Positions 1 to 5,212 of a stretch of DNA of 16,214 nt are shown here, piece after piece. Position 1 is the stretch's first letter; the number at the start of each line of letters is the position of its first letter. Below the pieces are notes generated by a model. It had not been told where the DNA came from and did no database searches. It saw only the letters and a program-made list of their open reading frames with translations. The stretch is from Lentisphaera sp. (GTDB lineage: Bacteria > Verrucomicrobiota > Lentisphaeria > Victivallales > GWF2-50-93). Both the position numbers and the translations under genes were made by a program. The stretch covers positions 1 to 16,214 of the forward strand of contig DYMC01000032.1 in NCBI GenBank assembly GCA_020721745.1, in the 5' to 3' direction.

Positions 1-94
1 CCTTTTTAAAGGATCGCCAGCCCTATGGCTGGCTCTGATGCCCCGGGCGCGTAAGTGCCTCGGGGCGTTCCAAAGGCAATTTTGCAATTGGCTC
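1..94. repeat. Family A structured palindromic repeat, copy 1 (cut by left window edge)
   Basis: This matches the repeat at 4059-4203 over nearly its whole visible length, apart from a 33-nt segment present only in that copy. The right terminal arm (AAAGGCAATTTTGCAATT, 72-89) is complete; the matching left arm lies outside the window except for its last bases. Two internal arms can be drawn: 16-22 with 27-33 (7 bp, loop CTAT) and 40-47 with 59-66 (8 bp including one G-U). The element ends 3 nt before the TAG of the acylphosphatase gene, so it could form the 3' end of that transcript. No transposase is nearby; a non-autonomous element or a structured 3' RNA are both possible. Confidence 0.8.
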
Positions 95-97
95 TAT

Positions 98-376
98 CTA
101 GCGGATTTCAAACGTGCTGATCTCGTCCCGTCTTTGGCAGGAAATCTTTTCTATCCTGTCAACCCTTGCAAAGGGAGGCCCGACCGACAGCCACTGCAGC
201 ATCGCCTCCAGCTCCGCCTCATCCCCCTGTATGAACGCCTCCACCTCCCCGCTCCCGACATTCCTCACATACCCCTTCAAGGACGGAAACTCCGAACTCT
301 TGTCCAGTGTCGCCCAGCGGAACCCGACTCCGGTCACGCGCCCGGATATCCTCACATTGTATGCTTTATCGGGCAT
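98..376 (-). CDS. acyP: Acylphosphatase
   Basis: This 92-residue protein hydrolyses acyl phosphates such as acetyl phosphate or carbamoyl phosphate in the cytosol. It has the usual size of the family and shows the phosphate-binding loop GRVTGVGFRW (residues 12-21) with catalytic Arg20. Catalytic Asn39 sits in GYVRNVGSGEVEAF. The ATG at 376 is chosen because the family fold starts there; the frame stays open upstream to 559 only because it runs through non-coding hairpins and repeats. No strong ribosome-binding site precedes it; instead a heptamer array ends 4 nt upstream. The gene diverges from the methyltransferase gene at 636. A family A repeat follows the stop codon after 3 nt. Confidence 0.92.
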   Translation of the reverse strand: MPDKAYNVRISGRVTGVGFRWATLDKSSEFPSLKGYVRNVGSGEVEAFIQGDEAELEAMLQWLSVGPPFARVDRIEKISCQRRDEISTFEIR

Positions 377-380
377 GATG

Positions 381-429
381 TTTCGGATCTTAGATTTTGT
401 GATTTGTAATTCGTGTTTCGGATTTTGCA
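381..429 (-). repeat. Degenerate heptamer array upstream of acylphosphatase
   Basis: On the minus strand, seven consecutive 7-mers fit the pattern YNYRAAW closely (for example TCCGAAA at 387-381 and again at 422-416, exactly 35 nt apart). The array ends 4 nt before the acylphosphatase start codon. It has the same period and similar unit (TCTGAAA-like) as the array at 12232-12294, which also ends at a start codon. Function unknown. Confidence 0.6.
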
Positions 430-433
430 AATA

Positions 434-455
434 CTTTGCGCCGTCTGGCGCAAAG
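434..455. other. Perfect 9-bp hairpin in acylphosphatase leader
   Basis: CTTTGCGCC (434-442) pairs perfectly with GGCGCAAAG (447-455) around the tetraloop GTCT. It lies just upstream of the heptamer array in the presumed 5' leader of the acylphosphatase gene. No T-run follows on either strand, so it is not a convincing intrinsic terminator. It could be a leader RNA hairpin or part of another small repeat. Confidence 0.55.
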
Positions 456-498
456 ATTGTGCTTGCGCCGAGCCCCGTCTCCGCCTTGTGCTCCCGTC

Positions 499-590
499 GT
501 AAGAGTTCAGTAAAGACGTGAACCAGCCGCAGGGGCGGGTAAGCTTCGCAACGTCTCAAGAATGACGGGGTTTGCTTACTGAACTCTTAG
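499..590. mobile_element. Family B miniature inverted-repeat element (B1)
   Basis: A 14-bp perfect inverted repeat, TAAGAGTTCAGTAA (500-513) and its complement (576-589), encloses a core shared with the element at 12111-12177 (gacgtg...agcttcgcaacgtctc...gaatgacgggg). This copy carries 21 extra bases inside the core. The 8 bases on the left (CTCCCGTC, 491-498) and right (CTCCCTTC, 591-598) match at 7 of 8, consistent with an aged target-site duplication. A GTAA end with an 8-bp duplication is typical of IS66-family insertions; the outermost right base is G instead of C. No transposase is encoded. The element lies in the divergent intergenic region of the acylphosphatase and methyltransferase genes. 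Confidence 0.72.
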
Positions 591-635
591 CTCCCTTCCG
601 GGATTTTTCACCTGGAGCGGGTATATTACAAGAGC

Positions 636-1907
636 ATGAAAAATATCACCAATCTGGATAAAAACAAAAAAGCATCCTTGAACAGGGCGCAGCTTGAGGT
701 TGCCTCCTTTGTCCTGGGGCAGTTCGCGTCCGGATACCCTGCGGACAGATCTCTTTCGTCCGCCCTCAGAGCCAAAAAATATCTCGGCTCGCGCGACAGG
801 CGCTTCATCAGCGAGAATGTCTTCTCCCTCTTCAGATGGTGGGGATGGATACGCGAGATCGCGGATGCAAATTGCGAAATTCGCAGTCTCGCCGACAATC
901 CCGGACTCCTTTCGAACTGCCTCGATCTGGCGGCCGTCATTTCGGAAATCGGCGGGAAGGGGGCATGCATCCCGCCCGCCCAGGAACTGTCAGGACGCTT
1001 TCAAGTCCCCGCCCGGATTCTAAGTCCCGGAAAGCTCCTTCCAGATTATTTCATGGCCTGCCTGTCCCCCGGATTCATCGCTGAAAACATGATCACCGCA
1101 TGCCAGTCCCGCCCTCCGATATGGATACGAACCCGTCGCGGATGCAGGAGAAGACTTGAATCGGCCCTCAAAAAAAATGATGCCGTCTTCGAATCCCCCG
1201 GGCAAGTCCCGGATGCCATGAAAGTGGTCAAATGCGGGACGAGCCTCTATTCCCTGCCGGAATTCGAGGAGGGCCTCTTCGAGGTGCAGGACATCGCATC
1301 GCAGGCGGTAGCGCTGATCTCGGCGCCAAAGCCCGGGGAGAAGTGGCTCGACGCATGCGCCGGCGCCGGAGGAAAAACTCTGCACCTGGCCGACCTCATG
1401 GAGGGCAGGGGCTCTATCGTATCGCAGGACTCCGACAAGAGGAAAATCGCCGAGCTGATGCGTCGCGCGGCAAGAGGCGGATTCTCGAACATCCGCCCGA
1501 AAACGGCGGATTCGTCGAAAAAGGACAAACGAAGGGTGGACTTCTTCGACGGTGTCCTTGTTGATGCCCCGTGCTCATGCTCCGGCACCTGGCGGCGCAA
1601 CCCGGATGGAAGATGGCGGACCAAGGAGGGTGAAATCCGGAGATTCCACAATCTGCAGCTCGCAATCCTGAACGCATCCGCCACCTCCGTCAGAAAAGGT
1701 GGAAGCCTGGTCTATGCGACCTGCTCCGTCTTCAAGGCCGAAAACGATGATGTCGTGGCAGGCTTCCTGTCCGCAAATCCCGGCTTCAAACCTGCGAATT
1801 TCGCAAGCCCGTTCGACGGAAAGAACATCCTCGGGACATTCCATGTGGATCCCCTCTCCCTCGATTCCGACGCCATGTTCATCGCGAAATTCAGGAGGGA
1901 TGTCTAG
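636..1907 (+). CDS. RsmB/NOP-family RNA (cytosine-5)-methyltransferase
   Basis: This 423-residue SAM-dependent enzyme probably methylates C5 of cytosine in rRNA or tRNA. Residues about 15-105 look like the NusB-type helical domain seen at the N-terminus of RsmB (RAQLEVASFVLGQF...DRRFISENVFSLFRWW). The linker EEGLFEVQDIASQ (211-223) is typical. The SAM-binding motif is WLDACAGAGGKT (237-248). Motif IV is DAPCSCSGTWRRNPDGRW, with Cys313, and motif VI is YATCSVFKAEN, with Cys363; both catalytic cysteines are therefore present. The length is close to E. coli RsmB (about 430), but the exact target base cannot be assigned from sequence. The ATG at 636 has only a weak purine-rich AAGAG upstream. The gene is convergent with the glycosyltransferase at 2016-3731. 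Confidence 0.9.
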   Translation: MKNITNLDKNKKASLNRAQLEVASFVLGQFASGYPADRSLSSALRAKKYLGSRDRRFISENVFSLFRWWGWIREIADANCEIRSLADNPGLLSNCLDLAAVISEIGGKGACIPPAQELSGRFQVPARILSPGKLLPDYFMACLSPGFIAENMITACQSRPPIWIRTRRGCRRRLESALKKNDAVFESPGQVPDAMKVVKCGTSLYSLPEFEEGLFEVQDIASQAVALISAPKPGEKWLDACAGAGGKTLHLADLMEGRGSIVSQDSDKRKIAELMRRAARGGFSNIRPKTADSSKKDKRRVDFFDGVLVDAPCSCSGTWRRNPDGRWRTKEGEIRRFHNLQLAILNASATSVRKGGSLVYATCSVFKAENDDVVAGFLSANPGFKPANFASPFDGKNILGTFHVDPLSLDSDAMFIAKFRRDV

Positions 1908-1916
1908 TTTTGCCCG

Positions 1917-1932
1917 GCGGAAATCATTCCGC
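1917..1932. terminator. Weak bidirectional hairpin between convergent genes
   Basis: GCGGAA (1917-1922) pairs with TTCCGC (1927-1932) around a 4-nt loop in the gap between two convergent genes. A short T-run precedes it rather than following it. The position suits a terminator but the stem is short and lacks a clean downstream T-tract, so this is tentative. Confidence 0.25.
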
Positions 1933-2015
1933 GGAGCAAATCTTCGTTCTGCAAAATCATTCCAGCCTGTATGTGCTGATGGCGTTGTCCCTCCCGAATT
2001 CATTTTCTCGGAATG

Positions 2016-3731
2016 CTACGGCTTGAGCAGCAGGTAGTTCTTCTTTCCGTATCTGAGATGGACTGAATTCTCCGGCGCGACATCGAGAATTTCCGCCGGA
2101 ACCAGGAGCAGAAAAGAATTGCCGGGGGAAGACGAGAATGATTTCTCCAGAACATCGAATGGCTTCCTCATATAAAAGAGGAAGGCCTCGGTCGAGATGT
2201 CCTGATGCACAAGAAGCGTGCATTTCTCCGGGATGATGCGGTCGAGCTCCGCCGCGAAGTTCCTTCCCTTCTCCTTCTGCTGGCGCAACGGCATCAAGAA
2301 GGCAGAGGCCAAAAGCGCTGCGCTCAGCGTGAACCAGAGCACGGCGGCGAACCTGAAGTCAATCCCGCCGCTCCCCGGATCGTCCCTGTCCAGCCCCATG
2401 AAGACTCCCGCGCAGGCGAACGCAGACGCTGCAAGGATGAGCAGCCAACCCCTCCCGCCCAGGCCCTTCGCCGCCGCGATGGCGGGCTGGAGAAACTTCA
2501 ATGTCCCGCCCAGGTCGCTGTATGCGAAAATCGCAAAGCCGCATGCTGCCAAGATCGAGAGCAGCGCGAAAATCAGCGACACCAGCCTTATCCCCTTTCG
2601 CAATAGCCCCGCGAACCTGTCATCCGGCCTGGCCCCGAAACATGATGCCAGGAGCATGGACGCGAGCGGATAGGCGGGCATCGAGTATCTCGGCTTGACT
2701 CCGGGCATCAGATTCACCGTTGCGAAAATCGCAATCAGCGACTTGCGCAGGGCTCCTCGATTTTCGGACGGGCTCCTGGGCGACCCCGCCTCTTGCGGCT
2801 CCGCAGTCCGCGAAGTCCACAATCTGGGCAGGAAGAGCAGCCAGGGCATGAATGCGAACACCGCGCCGAATACCCCCTTGAACCAGCGGTCGAACTCGAT
2901 GTTGGCCGGATTCAGCCGGAAGAGCATCTCCTCCATCCATGTTCCGGACATTTTTTCGGGGCTGCCGGCAGGCATCGCCGATTTCGCCTGGAAATACCAG
3001 ATCAGGAATATCGCCAGCATCGCGGAGAAGGAGACGATATGCGACGGCGAGGCCAGCATCTTCGACTCCCGGTTGCGCCTGAGCACGAAGACGATTGCAA
3101 CGTAGTGGAACAGCAGTGCTATCGGCCCCTTCAGGAGCAATGCCACCCCGAGCGCGAATGCGGGGGGGAGCCAGAGGACGAAGCCACGCCTTCCGAGGCT
3201 GTATGCGTTCAGCCAGAGCAGGGTGGCCGCGCCGGTGAACGCCACATAGCAGGCATCTATCTCCACCGCACGGCCTATCTCGAAAATCCCGGCGCTGCTC
3301 ATGAAGACCAGCGCGGCAAGAAGGCGCTCCCGCCGGCCCAGCCACCCCGATGGAAGCCCCGCAATCAGCAGCGAGAGGAAGAGAACGCATATCCTCGTCG
3401 GCATGCGCACGCTGAAATCATCCGCCTTCCCGAAAATCTCCACCGAGGCCGCAATCATCCAGTTGAACATTGGCGGCTTGCGGAAATAGCTCTCCCCGCC
3501 GTATTCCGGAACAGCCCAGTCCCCGCTCTCCAGCATCTTCAGAGACGGATATATCCGGCGGGCGTCGCTCTTGTCTATCTCAACCGTTGTGATGGCAGGC
3601 AGATAGAGCAAAGCCCAGAGGAGCAAGACCATCCCGCAGCGTATCCCCCACGATGAATCCGAAATGCGGCGGAGAAAGGCGCAGAATATGCCCGCACGAC
3701 GGGAGCCAGCTGTCGCTGTTTTATCTGTCAT
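2016..3731 (-). CDS. GT39-family (ArnT/PMT-like) membrane glycosyltransferase
   Basis: This 571-residue polytopic protein transfers a sugar from a lipid-phosphate donor on the outer face of the inner membrane. The first helix (about residues 33-48) is followed by a periplasmic loop with acidic residues in VEIDKSDARRIYPSLKMLESGDW. This loop corresponds to the DE-x-RY region of ArnT-like enzymes, where the catalytic Asp resides. The substrate-loop motif YFRKPPMFNWM follows. A later PGVKPRYSMPAYP matches the conserved K-x-RY-x-x-P-x-x-P stretch. Many hydrophobic helices fill the rest. The ATG at 3731 is preferred over the upstream ATG at 3836 because an AGGGTG ribosome-binding site sits about 7 nt before it. 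The acceptor (lipid A, O-antigen or protein) cannot be told. No arn genes are adjacent. Confidence 0.87.
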   Translation of the reverse strand: MTDKTATAGSRRAGIFCAFLRRISDSSWGIRCGMVLLLWALLYLPAITTVEIDKSDARRIYPSLKMLESGDWAVPEYGGESYFRKPPMFNWMIAASVEIFGKADDFSVRMPTRICVLFLSLLIAGLPSGWLGRRERLLAALVFMSSAGIFEIGRAVEIDACYVAFTGAATLLWLNAYSLGRRGFVLWLPPAFALGVALLLKGPIALLFHYVAIVFVLRRNRESKMLASPSHIVSFSAMLAIFLIWYFQAKSAMPAGSPEKMSGTWMEEMLFRLNPANIEFDRWFKGVFGAVFAFMPWLLFLPRLWTSRTAEPQEAGSPRSPSENRGALRKSLIAIFATVNLMPGVKPRYSMPAYPLASMLLASCFGARPDDRFAGLLRKGIRLVSLIFALLSILAACGFAIFAYSDLGGTLKFLQPAIAAAKGLGGRGWLLILAASAFACAGVFMGLDRDDPGSGGIDFRFAAVLWFTLSAALLASAFLMPLRQQKEKGRNFAAELDRIIPEKCTLLVHQDISTEAFLFYMRKPFDVLEKSFSSSPGNSFLLLVPAEILDVAPENSVHLRYGKKNYLLLKP

Positions 3732-3953
3732 GCGGCACCCTGCTTGTAAATAGGGGCTGTCCACGTAGCTCTTGGAGCTCTTGGGGTCACACCTATGATT
3801 TGACAACAAGTTTTTCAATTTTTGCGACCTTCGCATTAAATTTCTTGTCGGCCTTTATTTTTACAGAAATATTGTATCTGCATTAAAGTAGACTGGGGCG
3901 GTTGAAAGTCAAGATGCGGGATGTAAAAAAAAACAAAAAAAATTTATTCATGC

Positions 3954-3981
3954 TTGAAAAATATTCATGATGATATATCAT
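3954..3981 (+). promoter_or_regulatory. Candidate sigma70-type promoter with palindromic -10 overlap
   Basis: TTGAAA (3954-3959), a 16-nt spacer and TATCAT (3976-3981) fit a sigma70 promoter. A-tracts lie just upstream (about 3924-3941). A perfect 12-bp palindrome, ATGATATATCAT (3970-3981), covers the -10 box and could be an operator. A strong AGAAGGAG follows at 4014-4021. The only downstream frame is a very short one ended just before the family A repeat. Confidence 0.4.
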
Positions 3982-4030
3982 AAAGTATTGTCGTCAAATA
4001 TTTTACAATAAACAGAAGGAGTTTGTTAGG

Positions 4031-4060
4031 GTGGTTGAGCTTATGGATTTGCCGAACTGA
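4031..4060 (+). pseudogene. Possible 5' stub of a gene cut off at the family A repeat
   Basis: GTG at 4031 lies about 9 nt after an AGAAGGAG ribosome-binding site (4014-4021) and opens a frame of only nine codons (reading MVELMDLPN) that stops at TGA 4058-4060. That stop overlaps the first bases of the family A repeat at 4059. A promoter-like site, a strong ribosome-binding site and an immediate stop at a repeat boundary suggest a gene interrupted by repeat insertion. A short leader peptide is an alternative. Continuation of the gene on the far side of the repeat was not found. Confidence 0.25.
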
Positions 4061-4203
4061 GCCAATTGCAAAATTGCCTTTTTAAAGGGGCGCAAGCCCT
4101 ATGGCTGACTCCGATGTCCCGAGCGCGTAAGTTGCGAAATCCCGGTCCCGATAGGGCATCGGGATGCCTCGGGGCGTTCCAAAGGCAATTTTGCAATTAC
4201 CTC
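4059..4203. repeat. Family A structured palindromic repeat, copy 2 (complete)
   Basis: The perfect 18-bp terminal inverted repeat AATTGCAAAATTGCCTTT (4064-4081) has its complement at 4181-4198. Five further bases at the left end (GAGCC) match the complement of the right end of copy 1. Internal arms: 4095-4098 with 4103-4106 (loop CTAT), and 4116-4123 with 4168-4175 (8 bp with one G-T). A 33-nt segment (4132-4164) absent from copy 1 forms its own small hairpin (CCCGAT/ATCGGG). No clear target duplication is visible. The right end carries the stop codon of a decayed minus-strand frame, so like copy 1 it sits at the 3' end of a minus-strand reading frame. Confidence 0.8.
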
Positions 4204-4374
4204 TTGTTATCTATCATTAATTTTCTGTATGCGTCTTTTCTGTCATCGACAGTAAGAACAAAGACAACCTGTAGAAAAGCCTGTATTTCCCGATTCTGTC
4301 GGTTTCGAATATGCGAAAATCAGGCAAACCGCCCCCGTCTGACTTTTGCATCATTAAGACCGCTCTTGATGCTT
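4197..4374 (-). pseudogene. Decayed minus-strand coding remnant (tentative)
   Basis: Downstream of the 43-codon frame the minus strand is split between frames. One reads MQKSDGGGLPDFRIF and on to KYRLFYRL before losing sense. A neighbouring frame reads VVFVLTVDDRKDAYRKLM and stops with TAA at 4199-4197, inside the repeat end. Joining the two at about 4240-4260 by a one-base shift gives a continuous basic alpha/beta-like tail that faintly recalls small RelE/ParE-type toxins. No conserved catalytic set can be verified. This may be a frameshifted small gene or coincidence. Confidence 0.25.
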
Positions 4375-4506
4375 TTATTTAGGCGTTTGAATAAAATCCC
4401 CAATCTCGATTATCCTTTGCCACCTTTGATCTTCCATTTTGTCGTCCGGCAATGGAGAACCTGGAAGAACCTTTTCAGCATCTTTTATGGCATCAAATAT
4501 ATTCAT
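4375..4506 (-). pseudogene. 43-codon frame resembling the N-terminus of a larger helical protein
   Basis: The frame starts with ATG at 4506 and ends with TAA at 4377-4375. The product (MNIFDAIKDAEKVLPG...RWQRIIEIGDFI) is acidic, and its segment RWQRIIEIGDFIQTPK resembles the opening of longer helical, HEAT-like or immunity-type proteins, in which the segment is followed by an E-E-V-W-type helix. Here the frame ends where that helix would begin, so truncation is likely. No clear ribosome-binding site is seen. It follows the 119-aa gene on the same strand after 54 nt. The family resemblance is from memory, not a search. Confidence 0.35.
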
Positions 4507-4560
4507 GACTTAACGCCCATCCATCATCCAGTCCGCGGATGCGGGGTTGGATGCATGGAA

Positions 4561-4920
4561 TTAGTTCGGCTCTGTCTTTGTATTTTCGTCAATCCATTTC
4601 TGTATTTTGCAGTCAGAGGCAACAATATCTTCCTTGAATCTTAAATTGTCTGGGTCAAAAACTGTATCAGATGATAATCTCAATCTAATCCCTAATCCAG
4701 AACTGACCACCGAAATAAGATGAGCATAGCATTTCTTGTAATCCCATTCATTGGCCCAATCCTTGGAAACAGTAAAATAGAAACAATTCAGTTTGTCATT
4801 CCAATAGACACCTGCGGCTTCCCGATAAATGAACTGATTAAATAAATCGTGAGACTTAGGGTAGACGTTAATGCCTAGTTCTCCAAGCATCGTAACTTTT
4901 GAGATAGCAACGATATTCAT
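4561..4920 (-). CDS. Hypothetical protein, orphan (119 aa)
   Basis: I do not recognise this protein. The 119-residue product has no signal peptide or membrane segment and a balanced alpha/beta composition with many aromatic residues (VYWNDKLNCFYFTVSKDWANEWDYKKCYAHL), so it reads like a small folded cytosolic protein rather than a chance frame. Its base composition is AT-richer than the flanking glycosyltransferase genes, suggesting recent acquisition. The ATG at 4920 is preceded by only a weak GGC-containing site. It lies upstream of a truncated frame on the same strand. Small orphan genes beside truncated ones are typical of immunity-gene clusters or genomic islands, but there is no direct evidence of function. 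Confidence 0.6.
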   Translation of the reverse strand: MNIVAISKVTMLGELGINVYPKSHDLFNQFIYREAAGVYWNDKLNCFYFTVSKDWANEWDYKKCYAHLISVVSSGLGIRLRLSSDTVFDPDNLRFKEDIVASDCKIQKWIDENTKTEPN

Positions 4921-4999
4921 CTATTTGCCTAACTGTTAATGGTTTTTGGGAAAGATAGTGCTGTTGATGCGGAAATCAAGTTTTGGAGGGTAAAACAAG

Positions 5000-5212
5000 A
5001 TGTCCTTGTTTTTGTGTTTGAAAATTCAGCCTTATGTGCGATATTCTGCACATATGCGGAAATCAGTTGTCGAGGGGACCTATCCTTGGATAGCTATCCC
5101 TGGACAGCCTGAGCTGATTGCAAAATTCCGGACGCGCCTTGCCGAGCGAAGCGATGCCACGGGAAAAGAGTTTTTGCAATTTCCTAAGAACAAAAAGGAC
5201 GTAGTTTGCTGA
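5000..5212 (+). CDS. Doubtful 70-aa frame in front of the second glycosyltransferase
   Basis: ATG at 5000 has a GGAGG about 9 nt upstream (4986-4990), and the TGA (5210-5212) overlaps the TTG start of the next gene, an arrangement that could couple translation. Against this, its sequence (MSLFLCLKIQPYVRY...) has no recognisable family, and much of its 3' half is a diverged family A-like repeat and a 14-bp tandem repeat. It may be a leader frame or spurious. Confidence 0.25.
   Translation: MSLFLCLKIQPYVRYSAHMRKSVVEGTYPWIAIPGQPELIAKFRTRLAERSDATGKEFLQFPKNKKDVVC
5080..5107. repeat. 14-bp tandem repeat, two units
   Basis: CTATCCTTGGATAG (5080-5093) is followed at once by CTATCCCTGGACAG (5094-5107), identical at 12 of 14 positions. 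The first unit is itself a dyad (CTATC/GATAG). It lies about 100 nt upstream of the glycosyltransferase start and could be a tandem operator. A 7-bp hairpin (TATGTGC 5033-5039, GCACATA 5048-5054) lies shortly before it. Confidence 0.45.
5111..5187. repeat. Diverged family A-like repeat (copy 3)
   Basis: The left end, GAGCTGATTGCAAAATTCCG (5111-5130), matches the family A terminal repeat at about 16 of 20 bases. An imperfect complement, AGTTTTTGCAAT (5169-5180), closes it. The interior differs from copies 1 and 2. It lies directly upstream of the gene at 5206. Interpretation as a degenerate or distant relative is tentative. Confidence 0.4.

Noticed and set aside
98..559. Upstream extension of acylphosphatase to 153 residues
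   Set aside because: The added 61 residues are encoded by the heptamer array, the 9-bp hairpin and most of element B1; the family fold starts at the ATG at 376.
2793..3656. Plus-strand open frame (287 codons) opposite the GT39 gene
   Set aside because: Its product is a Glu/Arg/Gln/His-rich sequence without hydrophobic core, typical of a shadow of a membrane-protein gene on the other strand.
3760..3785. Direct repeat AGCTCTTGG in the glycosyltransferase leader
   Set aside because: Only two short copies in AT/GC-mixed sequence; not enough to call an operator or a mobile-element end.
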